Of a stretch of DNA of 64,000 bases, positions 39,580-47,564 are shown piece after piece (the first letter of the stretch is position 1; the number at the start of each line of letters is the position of its first letter). Where the stretch lies: NCBI RefSeq assembly GCF_015101885.1, contig NZ_CP062941.1, positions 3,224,001 through 3,288,000 of the forward strand. The letters are read 5' to 3'. Both the position numbers and the translations under genes were made by a program. The stretch is from Massilia litorea. Lineage in GTDB: Bacteria > Pseudomonadota > Gammaproteobacteria > Burkholderiales > Burkholderiaceae_D. Under the pieces are notes generated by a model that worked only from the letters and a program-made list of their open reading frames with translations, was not told the DNA's origin and did not search any database.

Positions 39580-40328
39580 CGAACACCTTGCGTACCGAAG
39601 GGCTCTCGAAGCAATGGGGCGGCTTCAAGGCGAATACCGACATCACGCTCAACTTCGAGCCCGGCGCGCGCCACGCGCTGATCGGCCCGAACGGCGCCGG
39701 CAAGACCACGTTCATCAATCTGCTGACCGGCGGCTTCCCGCCGACCAGCGGCGCGGTCTACCTGGGCAACCACGACATCACGAAGCTGCCGCAGCACGAG
39801 CGCGTCAAACTCGGCATGACGCGCACCTTCCAGATCAACACCCTGTTCGCGGGCATGACCGTGCTCGAATCGGTGGTGCTGGCGATTTGCGAACGCCGCG
39901 GCCTGCAGAAGGTGTGGTGGAAGACGGTCGAGAAGCATGACGAGGTGGTGGAAGAGGCGATGGAGCTGCTGGCCACGCTGAAGCTGACGAACGAAGCCAA
40001 TTCGATCACCCGAAGCATGGCCTACGGCAAACAGCGCCTGGTCGAGATCGCGCTGGCCCTCGCCACGAAACCGAAGATCCTGCTGCTGGACGAACCGGCA
40101 GCCGGCATTCCCTCGGCCGAGAGCAAGGAACTGTTCGAAGTCATCGCCGCGCTGCCGCGCGACGTGACGGTCGTCTTCATCGAGCACGACATGGGACTCG
40201 TGTTCCGCTTTGCCGACCGCATCACGGTGCTCGTGGGCGGGAAAGTGCTGACCGAAGGGACGCCGGACGAGATTGCCGCCGACCCGCGCGTAAAAGAAGT
40301 GTATCTGGGGGAGGCCGAACATGGCTGA
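39576..40328 (+). CDS. livG: Liv-type ABC transporter ATPase LivG
   Basis: 250 residues. Walker A GPNGAGKTT, the LivG-type signature RSMAYGKQRLVEIALAL (instead of LSGGQ) and Walker B KILLLDEPAAG are present. It is one of the two unlike ATPases of the transporter. The stop overlaps livF by eight bases. Confidence 0.93.
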   Translation: MTNTLRTEGLSKQWGGFKANTDITLNFEPGARHALIGPNGAGKTTFINLLTGGFPPTSGAVYLGNHDITKLPQHERVKLGMTRTFQINTLFAGMTVLESVVLAICERRGLQKVWWKTVEKHDEVVEEAMELLATLKLTNEANSITRSMAYGKQRLVEIALALATKPKILLLDEPAAGIPSAESKELFEVIAALPRDVTVVFIEHDMGLVFRFADRITVLVGGKVLTEGTPDEIAADPRVKEVYLGEAEHG

Positions 40329-41022
40329 ATTGCTGGCATTGGACAAGGTCACCGCCGGCTACGGCGAATCGATCGTGCTGGAAGACGTGTCGTTCACGAT
40401 GAACGAAGGAGACAGCCTGGCGCTGCTGGGCCGTAACGGCGTCGGCAAGACCAGCCTGCTTGTCACCCTGATGGGCCTGACGCGCCTGCACAAGGGGTCG
40501 ATCCGCTGGGGCGGCGCCGACATCGCCCGCGTGGCGACCTGGAAGCGCTCGCGCGCAGGCCTGGGCTGGGTGCCGCAGGAACGCCACATGTTCCCTTCGC
40601 TGACCGTCGAGGAACACCTGACCGTGGTCGCCCGTCCCGGTCCCTGGAACCTCGCGAAAATCTACGAGATCTTCCCGCGCCTGTTCGAGCGCCGCGCCAA
40701 CATGGGCAACCAGCTCTCGGGCGGCGAGCAACAGATGCTGGCGATTGCGCGCGCCCTGATGACGAACCCACGCATCCTGCTGCTGGACGAGCCGATGGAG
40801 GGTCTCGCGCCGATCATCGTGCAGGAGCTGGTGCGCGTCATTCGCAAGCTGGTGGCGGAGGAGGGCATGTCCGTCATCGTCGTGGAGCAGCATGCGCGGT
40901 TGGCCTTGTCGCTGACTTCGCGTGCGATCGTGCTCGATCGCGGGCGGATCGTGCACGACTCGGATTCTGCAAGCCTTCTGGCCGATGGCGAGAAGTTGGA
41001 TCGATTGGTAGCAGTCGCGTAA
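40321..41022 (+). CDS. livF: Liv-type ABC transporter ATPase LivF
   Basis: 233 residues. Walker A GRNGVGKTS, signature LSGGEQQMLAIARAL and Walker B RILLLDEPMEGLAP are present. It pairs with LivG. A perfect 12-base-pair hairpin lies nine bases after its stop, separating it from the binding protein gene. Confidence 0.93.
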   Translation: MAELLALDKVTAGYGESIVLEDVSFTMNEGDSLALLGRNGVGKTSLLVTLMGLTRLHKGSIRWGGADIARVATWKRSRAGLGWVPQERHMFPSLTVEEHLTVVARPGPWNLAKIYEIFPRLFERRANMGNQLSGGEQQMLAIARALMTNPRILLLDEPMEGLAPIIVQELVRVIRKLVAEEGMSVIVVEQHARLALSLTSRAIVLDRGRIVHDSDSASLLADGEKLDRLVAVA

Positions 41023-41030
41023 CGTATGGG

Positions 41031-41057
41031 GTCATCGAGGCCAATGGCCTCGATGAC
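41031..41057. terminator. Perfect hairpin after livF
   Basis: GTCATCGAGGCC and its exact complement GGCCTCGATGAC form a 12-base-pair stem with a three-base loop. There is no T-run after it, so it is not a classic terminator; it may stop or thin out transcription between livF and the highly expressed binding-protein gene, or protect the 3' end. Confidence 0.6.
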
Positions 41058-41066
41058 GGTTTCACC

Positions 41067-41090
41067 GGGCTCTCCGAGCCCACCCTACGG
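41067..41090. repeat. Single REP-like unit
   Basis: GGGCTCTCCGAGCCCACC followed by CTACGG, nearly identical to the right arm of the paired repeat at 33888-33996. Only one arm is recognisable here. Confidence 0.65.
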
Positions 41091-41140
41091 TTATTCCAGG
41101 CGCCTACGGGGCGCACATACATAAAAAACAGGAGACAACC

Positions 41141-42313
41141 TTGAACCACCTGAACACCACCCGCCGCACCATCCTGCTCGGCGCAGCCCTGCTGTCCGCC
41201 GGCCTGGCCACCGCCGCCGAGCCCCTGAAAGTCGGCCTCATCGTCCCGATGTCCGGCCCCTTCGCCTCCACCGGCCGCCAGGTCGACGCCGCCGTCAAAC
41301 TCTTCATGCAGCAGAACGGCGCAACCGTGGCCGGCCGCGAAGTGCAGATCATCCTGAAGGACGACGGCGGCGTCTCGCCGGACGTCACCAAGCGCATCGC
41401 CCAGGAACTGGTTTCGCGCGACAAGGTGCAGGTGCTGGCCGGCTTCGGCCTGACGCCGCTCGCCTTTGCCGCCGCCCCGGTGGCCACGCAGGCGAAGGTG
41501 CCGATGATCGTCATGAACGCGGCCACTTCCGTCATTCCGCAACGCTCGCCCTACATCGTGCGCACCGGCTTCACGCTGGCGCAGGTGACGGCGCCGATGG
41601 CGCAGTGGGCGGCGAAGAACAAGATCAAGTCGGTCGTGACTTTTGTGTCCGACTACGGCCCCGGCATCGACGCCGAGAAGGTCTTCGTGAAGGACTTCAC
41701 CAAGGCCGGCGGCAAGATTGTCGCCTCGCTGCGCGCGCCGCTACGCAACCCGGATTACTCGCCCTTCCTGCAGCGCGTGAAGGACGCCAAGCCGGACGCC
41801 CTGTTCGTCTTCGTGCCGTCGGGCGAGGGCGCGGCCGTCCTGAAGCAGTTCACCGACCGCGGCCTGGCGCAAGCCGGCATCAGGCTGATCGCCACCGGCG
41901 ACGTGCTCGACGACGACCTGATGCCGAGCATCGGCCCTGCGGCCCTGGGCGTGGTCAGCAGCCACCATTACTCGGCCGCCCATCCGTCACCGGAAAACAA
42001 GGCCTTCGTGGCCGCCTTCACCAAGGCGAACAAGAACATGCGCCCGAACTTCCACGCCGTCGGTGCCTATGACGGCATGCACCTGTTGTACGCCGCTTTG
42101 AAGAAAACCGGCGGCAAGAGCGAGGGCCCGGCCCTGCTGGAAGCGATGAAAGGCCAGTCCTGGACGAGCGTGCGCGGCCCGGTCACGATCGATCCGGCCA
42201 CCCGCGACATCGTCCAGACGGTGTATATCCGCAAGGCAGAGCAGGTCGATGGCGGCGTGTACAACGTCGAATTCGACAAGGTCGAGAAGTTCAAGGATCC
42301 TGGCGTGGAGTAA
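41141..42313 (+). CDS. Binding protein of the Liv-type ABC transporter
   Basis: 390 residues. It begins with TTG behind AGGAGAC, giving a signal peptide MNHLNTTRRTILLGAALLSA ending about LATAAEP. The mature fold is Leu/Ile/Val-binding-like (LKVGLIVPMSGPFASTGRQ). Paralogous to the protein at 31425-32597. It belongs to the livHMGF cluster by position, but the hairpin and REP unit upstream suggest separate expression. Ligand is probably an aromatic carboxylate such as protocatechuate or 4-hydroxybenzoate; inferred from neighbours only. Confidence 0.88.
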   Translation: MNHLNTTRRTILLGAALLSAGLATAAEPLKVGLIVPMSGPFASTGRQVDAAVKLFMQQNGATVAGREVQIILKDDGGVSPDVTKRIAQELVSRDKVQVLAGFGLTPLAFAAAPVATQAKVPMIVMNAATSVIPQRSPYIVRTGFTLAQVTAPMAQWAAKNKIKSVVTFVSDYGPGIDAEKVFVKDFTKAGGKIVASLRAPLRNPDYSPFLQRVKDAKPDALFVFVPSGEGAAVLKQFTDRGLAQAGIRLIATGDVLDDDLMPSIGPAALGVVSSHHYSAAHPSPENKAFVAAFTKANKNMRPNFHAVGAYDGMHLLYAALKKTGGKSEGPALLEAMKGQSWTSVRGPVTIDPATRDIVQTVYIRKAEQVDGGVYNVEFDKVEKFKDPGVE

Positions 42314-42363
42314 AGGCGTCGGTGCCGGGGTTCAGGCTCCTGCAGCCGGGGTTCGAACGATCG

Positions 42364-43359
42364 TCACTGGACCAGGCGCTCGGTATCGCCAGGCACGGGC
42401 AGGTGGAAAAACCGGAGCATTTCCTTGCTCGCATCCGGCCCATGCGCGTCCGTGTAACTTCCACGGCGGTTTCCGCCCGACCAGGCATGGCCGGCCCCGT
42501 GCAAGGTCCAGTGTTCGGCGACGACCTCGCCGGCTTTCCCGCAGTGGACGCTGCGGGTAAAGCGCCGGCTGGCCGTTTCGCCGGTGTTTTCCGAAAACGC
42601 AAGTTCCACCTCCTCGTCCAGCGTTTGCGCGAGATAGGTGTCGATCGACTGCTGGACGATACCCGTGCTGTTCTTCACGTGGACGGTCGTGTCCATATCG
42701 CCATGGAAGACGATGACGGGAACGCCCGGGGAGGATTCGTTTTGAGCGACCTGGCATGCATCGACACCATCGCGCATCGCCTGCAATGCGGCATAGCCGT
42801 CCGTCGCACTGCGATGCGCCAGGCCGGAGTGACAGCCGACCGCAGTGAACAGGTCGGGGTAGACACGGCCCATGATGACGGCCATCGCGCCGCCCGCGGA
42901 CAAGCCGGCAATACAGACCCTGGTCTCGTCGACGGCATATCCGGACAGTATTTCGCGCGTCATTCCAGCGATCAGGGCCGGCTCTCCCTGGCCGCGTTCA
43001 TGGTGTGCTTTCTCGAACCAGTTCCAGCATCGCTGCCAGTTGCTGCCGCTGGACTGTTCGGGATACAGCACGAGAAACCGGCATTCTTCGGCAAGCTCAT
43101 TCATGCCGGTGCCGCGCGCAAAATCATCCGCGTCCTGACCGCCGCCGTGCAGCATGACGACCAGCGGCATGGGTGTCCCGTCGTAGGTGCTCGGGACAAA
43201 CAGTTTATAGTCCAGGGTGCCGGCGGCGCTCTCGAACTTGCCACTGTTGAATGTGCCGCTTGCCTTCTCCTGGACAGAGGGGCTCCCACCGAGGCCGGAC
43301 ACATTGGTCCAACCCGTCAGTGCGGCCGAGGTCCAGGCATTGAATACGATATGCAGCAT
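42364..43359 (-). CDS. Poly(3-hydroxybutyrate)-depolymerase-family esterase
   Basis: 331 residues, alpha/beta hydrolase of the PHB depolymerase/LpqC family. The oxyanion stretch MLHGGGQDADDFARGTGMNELA, lipase box GLSAGG (nucleophile Ser), DMDTTVHVKNS (acid) and GAGHAWSGG (His) make a complete triad. There is no convincing signal peptide. Members hydrolyse PHB oligomers or act as feruloyl/acetyl-xylan-type esterases; with vanAB next door, release of phenolic acids is possible but unproven. Converges on the binding-protein gene. Confidence 0.85.
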   Translation of the reverse strand: MLHIVFNAWTSAALTGWTNVSGLGGSPSVQEKASGTFNSGKFESAAGTLDYKLFVPSTYDGTPMPLVVMLHGGGQDADDFARGTGMNELAEECRFLVLYPEQSSGSNWQRCWNWFEKAHHERGQGEPALIAGMTREILSGYAVDETRVCIAGLSAGGAMAVIMGRVYPDLFTAVGCHSGLAHRSATDGYAALQAMRDGVDACQVAQNESSPGVPVIVFHGDMDTTVHVKNSTGIVQQSIDTYLAQTLDEEVELAFSENTGETASRRFTRSVHCGKAGEVVAEHWTLHGAGHAWSGGNRRGSYTDAHGPDASKEMLRFFHLPVPGDTERLVQ

Positions 43360-43544
43360 GTGCGACTCCTAAAAGATCGATGAAGTCTCCAGTTCTTTCA
43401 GACATTATCGCCAATGCTGCAATGCACAACGTGGGGCGCGACCCCAGCTGCTTGTAGGACAACCGGCTGAGCTTTCGAAAGCGGCGGCCGTCACGGGGGC
43501 AGGCGGGGGGATATCGACGACTACATCGGCCTTTTGGTGCAGGC

Positions 43545-44054
43545 TCAGGCGCCCGCATTGTCCACGGCCGCGGGCAGGGCCAGCGGCGCCCGGCTCTGCT
43601 CGTTGTTTTCGTGCACCAGCTTGGCCAGCAAGCCCATGAAGACCCGCTGCTCGTCTGCGCTCAAGGGCTCGAGCAGCCGTTGCCGCAGCCGCTGCGCGCC
43701 CGGCACCAGTCCGTCCAGCAGCGCCTTTCCGGCAGCCGTGATGCTCAAGGCCCGTTGGCGCCGGTTATGCGGAATCACCTTTCTCTCCAGCAGCCCCTTT
43801 TCTTCGAGCCGCGCGCACACGGTCGCTCCGGTCGAGGTATCGATCGCCGCCAGGCCGGCCAGCGATACCTGGTCGATGCCCGGATGTTCGGCCAGCCGGC
43901 TCAGGATCGCGTACTGCACGGGCGTCAGTTCATTCCCCATTTCGTCGTAAAAAATCGACACCGAGATCTGCTGGGCACGGCGCAGCAAGTGGCCCGGATG
44001 CTGGTACAAATCGAGCATCTCGCCCCGTCCATCGCGTGCTTTTTCTGTAGGCAT
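43545..44054 (-). CDS. MarR-family regulator, likely of vanAB
   Basis: 169 residues. MarR winged helix layout: GNELTPVQYAILSRLAEHPG, then the recognition helix in IDTSTGATVCARLEEKGLLE and wing NRRQRALSITAAG. I start it at 44054 (MPTEKARDGRGEM); an upstream ATG at 44105 would add an unlikely tail. Divergent from vanA, with a perfect palindrome in between. MarR proteins beside vanAB often respond to vanillate or a similar phenolic acid. Confidence 0.87.
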   Translation of the reverse strand: MPTEKARDGRGEMLDLYQHPGHLLRRAQQISVSIFYDEMGNELTPVQYAILSRLAEHPGIDQVSLAGLAAIDTSTGATVCARLEEKGLLERKVIPHNRRQRALSITAAGKALLDGLVPGAQRLRQRLLEPLSADEQRVFMGLLAKLVHENNEQSRAPLALPAAVDNAGA

Positions 44055-44145
44055 ATTGCTTATGAGGAGTTGGTGCAGCGCACCATGAAAAAAGTTTGAA
44101 AACACAGTTTACTTCGTGCCGCAAACGCGTGATACTTTTCCTGAC

Positions 44146-44161
44146 ATTCAGTACACTGAAT
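44146..44161. promoter_or_regulatory. MarR-type operator before vanA
   Basis: Perfect palindrome ATTCAGT-AC-ACTGAAT, 29 bases before the vanA start and between vanA and the divergent MarR gene. Its size and symmetry suit a MarR dimer. Confidence 0.65.
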
Positions 44162-44190
44162 ATTAATTCCACATGATGGAGGAGACAAGG

Positions 44191-45234
44191 ATGTTCCCGA
44201 AAAACGCCTGGTATGTAGCTTGCACGCCCGATGAAATCGACAGCAAGCCCCTGGGTCGCCAGATCTGCGGCGAAAAGATCGTGTTCTATCGCGGCCAGGG
44301 CGGCAAGGTCGCCGCGGTCGAGGATTTCTGCCCGCACCGCGGCGCGCCGCTCTCGCTCGGTTTCGTCCGTGACGGTAACCTCGTCTGTGGCTACCACGGC
44401 CTGGAAATGGGCTGCGAAGGCAAGGCGATCAGCATGCCGGGCCAGCGCGTGCGCGGCTTCCCCTGCATCCGCAGCTATCCGGTCGAGGAGCGCTATGGCT
44501 TCATCTGGGTCTGGACGGGCGACAAGGAAGCCGCCGACCCGGCCACCATCCACCACCTCGAGTGGGCCGACAACCCGGAATGGGCCTATGGTGGCGGCCT
44601 GTACCACATCAACTGCGACTACCGCCTGATGGTCGACAACCTGATGGACCTGACCCACGAGACCTATGTCCACGCGTCCTCGATCGGCCAGAAGGAAATC
44701 GACGAGGCGCCGGTCACGACCAAGGTCGAAGGCGAGCAGGTCGTCACCAGCCGCTTCATGGAAAACATCATGCCGCCGCCGTTCTGGCAGGCGGCCCTGC
44801 GCGGCAACCACCTGGCCGACGACGTGCCGGTCGACCGCTGGCAGATCTGCCGTTTCAACGCGCCGAGCCACGTGATGATCGAGGTCGGCGTCGCGCATGC
44901 GGGCAAGGGCGGCTACAACGCGCCGGCCGAGTACAAGGCGTCCTCCATCGTGGTCGACTTCATCACCCCCGAAACCGAAACCTCGCACTGGTATTTCTGG
45001 GGCATGGCGCGCAACTTCAAGCCGGAGGATGCGGAACTGACCAAGACCATCCGCGAAGGCCAGGGCAAGATCTTCGGCGAGGATCGCGAGATGCTGGAGC
45101 TGCAGCAGCAGAACATCCTGCGCCACCCGGAGCGCAAGCTGCTCATGCTGAACATCGACGCCGGCGGCGTGCAGTCGCGCCGCATCATCGACCAGTGGCT
45201 GCAGAAAGAAGAGATGAAGGAGTTCGCGCCATGA
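44191..45234 (+). CDS. vanA: Vanillate O-demethylase oxygenase subunit
   Basis: 347 residues. The Rieske 2Fe-2S centre has C47/H49 (CPHRG) and C66/H69 (CGYHG). The mononuclear iron site follows in NLMDLTHETYVH. It demethylates vanillate to protocatechuate using electrons from VanB. The start at 44191 follows GGAGGAGA; an earlier in-frame ATG at 44173 lies before that site. Its stop overlaps the vanB ATG (ATGA). Confidence 0.95.
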   Translation: MFPKNAWYVACTPDEIDSKPLGRQICGEKIVFYRGQGGKVAAVEDFCPHRGAPLSLGFVRDGNLVCGYHGLEMGCEGKAISMPGQRVRGFPCIRSYPVEERYGFIWVWTGDKEAADPATIHHLEWADNPEWAYGGGLYHINCDYRLMVDNLMDLTHETYVHASSIGQKEIDEAPVTTKVEGEQVVTSRFMENIMPPPFWQAALRGNHLADDVPVDRWQICRFNAPSHVMIEVGVAHAGKGGYNAPAEYKASSIVVDFITPETETSHWYFWGMARNFKPEDAELTKTIREGQGKIFGEDREMLELQQQNILRHPERKLLMLNIDAGGVQSRRIIDQWLQKEEMKEFAP

Positions 45235-46187
45235 GCACGATTGAAGTTCGCGTCGCGACCAGGCAAAACGAGGCCGACGGCATCTGCAGCTACGAGCTGG
45301 TGCGCGTCGATGGCGGCGCGCTGCCCGCTTTCGAGGCCGGCGCCCACGTCGACGTCCACCTGCCGGGCAACCTGATTCGCCAGTACTCGCTCTGCAATGC
45401 GCCGGGCGAGACCCATCGCTACCAGATCGGCGTGCTGCGCGACGCCGATTCGCGCGGCGGCTCCGAGGCGATGCACGACCACATCGACGTCGGCTCGGTC
45501 CTGCGCATTTCCGAGCCGAAGAACCACTTCCCGCTGGTGGAGGCGAAACGCACCCTGCTGCTGGCCGGCGGCATCGGCGTGACGCCGATCCTGGCGATGG
45601 CCGAGACGCTGGCCGCCAGGGGCGCCGCCTTCGAGATGCATTACTGCGCGCGCTCGCCGGAAAAGGCGGCGTTCAAGCAGCGCCTGGGCGAATCGCATTT
45701 GCGCGACCTGGTGCACTTCCACTATGACAGCGGCGACGCGGCCCAGAAGCTCGACATGGCGGCGCTGCTGGCCAATCCCCAGGCCGATACCCACCTGTAC
45801 GTGTGCGGCCCGCAGGGTTTTATTTCGTACGTGCTCGACACCGCCAGGGCGCAAGGCTGGCCGGCGGCCCAGCTGCACGTCGAATACTTCAGTGCGGCGG
45901 CGGTGGACACCACCGGCGACCAGCCCTTCGACGTCAAGCTCGCGTCCAGCGGCAAGCTGCTGACGGTGCCGCCGGGGCAGACGGTGATCAAGGTGCTGCT
46001 TGATGCGGGCGTCGAGGTGCCGTATTCCTGCGAGGAGGGTGTCTGCGGGACCTGCCTGACGCGCGTGCTGGAAGGCGTGCCGGATCACCGCGACATGTAT
46101 CTGACGGAGGAGGAGCAGGCGGCGAACGATCAGTTTACGCCGTGCTGCTCGCGTTCCAAGTCGAAGGTGCTGGTGCTCGACCTGTGA
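45231..46187 (+). CDS. vanB: Vanillate O-demethylase reductase subunit
   Basis: 318 residues. FMN-binding RQYSLCN, NAD-binding GGIGVTPILAM and a C-terminal plant-type ferredoxin domain (CEEGVCGTC with a last Cys in TPCCS) give the class IA oxygenase reductase layout. It supplies electrons to VanA. It ends just before the second paired REP-like repeat. Confidence 0.95.
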   Translation: MSTIEVRVATRQNEADGICSYELVRVDGGALPAFEAGAHVDVHLPGNLIRQYSLCNAPGETHRYQIGVLRDADSRGGSEAMHDHIDVGSVLRISEPKNHFPLVEAKRTLLLAGGIGVTPILAMAETLAARGAAFEMHYCARSPEKAAFKQRLGESHLRDLVHFHYDSGDAAQKLDMAALLANPQADTHLYVCGPQGFISYVLDTARAQGWPAAQLHVEYFSAAAVDTTGDQPFDVKLASSGKLLTVPPGQTVIKVLLDAGVEVPYSCEEGVCGTCLTRVLEGVPDHRDMYLTEEEQAANDQFTPCCSRSKSKVLVLDL

Positions 46188-46193
46188 CGCCGA

Positions 46194-46299
46194 CGTAGGG
46201 TGGGCTCTGCCCACGCGGTACACCCTTCGCATGCCGCACGGTATGCGGAGACGGTTCGGTATGCATGTGGTGAACCGCGTGGGCGGAGCCCACCCTACG
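46194..46299. repeat. Paired inverted REP-like repeat, copy 2
   Basis: Left arm CGTAGGGTGGGCTCTGCC from 46194 and right arm GGCGGAGCCCACCCTACG ending 46299, imperfect inverted copies of about 30 bases around a centre with its own GCATGCCGCAC hairpin. Same arm as copy 1 (33888-33996) but a different centre. It lies between convergent vanB and pcaCD and could end transcription from both sides. Confidence 0.75.
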
Positions 46300-46301
46300 G
46301 A

Positions 46302-47564
46302 TTACAGCCCCGCCACGAACCCGACGACGCTTGCCGCAAACGCCTCCGGCTGCTCGGCCGCGCTCAGGTGCGAAGCATCACTCAGCACCTCCAGCCGCGC
46401 CCCCGGAATCCCTTCCGCCAGCGCCTGCGCCATCGCCACCGGCGTCCCTTGATCGAGTTCGCCGGCAATCACCAGGGTCGGCACGCCGATTTGCCCAAGC
46501 CGCGACCCCGTATCGACCTTGCCCACCGCCTCGCAGCAGCCGACATAGCCGGTCGCATCGGTCGTGACCAGCCGGCGCCGGAAGCGCGCGACAGTCGCCG
46601 CCTTCTGCGCGCGGAAGGCGTCGTGGAAGTAGCGTCCCATCACCGCATCCGCGATCGCCTCGATGCCCTCGGCGCGTACGGTTGCGATGCGCTGTTCCCA
46701 CACCGCGCGCGCCGCTTCCGGATAGCCGCTGGTCGTATTCGCCAGCACCAGCGCCCGCACCAGCGACGGATGGCGCAGGGCCAGCTCCTGGCCCACCATC
46801 CCGCCCATCGACAGCCCGACCCAGACCACCGGGCCGGTATCGAGCTCGCGCAGCAGGCGCGCGGCGTCGTCGGCCAGGTCCGCCATCGAATACAGCGCAT
46901 CCGGCGCATCGGAACTGCCGTGGCCGCGGTGGTCGTAGGCGATCACGCGCTTATCCAGCGCCAGCTGGTTCGCAAGGCTGTCCCACATCGTCAGGTCGCA
47001 GCCGAGCGCATGGCTCAGCACCACCGTGTGGCGCGGCGCCTTGCCATTCCTCGGCTCGCGCACGCTGTAGTGCAGGGCAGGGCTGCTGGCGGTGCGGCCT
47101 TCGCGTCCGACGCCCGGGTGCGCGACGGCCCCCGGCGCCGCCGGTTCGAGCGCATAGCCGATCTGCTCGCCCACTTCGCGCAGGATCGCCAGCGTGTGCG
47201 CGAAGGCGGTGTTCGCGGCCGGCACGCCCGCGTAGATGGCCGACTGCATCAGGATTTCCTTGATCTCGTCGGGTGTGAGGCGGCTGCTCTCGTCGCCGAG
47301 CAGGGCCGCGCGCACGTGCAGCTCGAACTCTTCCCAGCGCCCGAGCGCGGTCGTGATCGAGAGGACGATTGCACGCCGCGTCTTGTGGTCCAGGCCGGGC
47401 CGGCCCCAGATCTCGTTCCAGGCGAAGCGCGTGATCAGGTTCTGGAAGTCGGCATTGAAGCTGTTGGCGTTGTTGATCGAACGGTCGACCCAGGCGTCGC
47501 CAAGGATGGTGCGGCGGTTTTGCAGGCCGCGTTCGAAATCGTGGTCAAGCGGGTCGAAACTCAT
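46302..47564 (-). CDS. pcaCD: Fused 4-carboxymuconolactone decarboxylase / 3-oxoadipate enol-lactonase
   Basis: 420 residues. Residues 1-132 form the PcaC domain (NEIWGRPGLDHKTRRAIV, with H83 in EFELHVRAALLG). A linker of about 25 residues follows. Residues 165-420 are a PcaD-type alpha/beta hydrolase with nucleophile S252 (GLSMGGM) and a His near the end (ASHLSAAEQP). It converts carboxymuconolactone to beta-ketoadipate in two steps. Domain order is decarboxylase first, opposite to the actinobacterial PcaL fusion as I recall it. The start overlaps the pcaB stop. Confidence 0.92.
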   Translation of the reverse strand: MSFDPLDHDFERGLQNRRTILGDAWVDRSINNANSFNADFQNLITRFAWNEIWGRPGLDHKTRRAIVLSITTALGRWEEFELHVRAALLGDESSRLTPDEIKEILMQSAIYAGVPAANTAFAHTLAILREVGEQIGYALEPAAPGAVAHPGVGREGRTASSPALHYSVREPRNGKAPRHTVVLSHALGCDLTMWDSLANQLALDKRVIAYDHRGHGSSDAPDALYSMADLADDAARLLRELDTGPVVWVGLSMGGMVGQELALRHPSLVRALVLANTTSGYPEAARAVWEQRIATVRAEGIEAIADAVMGRYFHDAFRAQKAATVARFRRRLVTTDATGYVGCCEAVGKVDTGSRLGQIGVPTLVIAGELDQGTPVAMAQALAEGIPGARLEVLSDASHLSAAEQPEAFAASVVGFVAGL

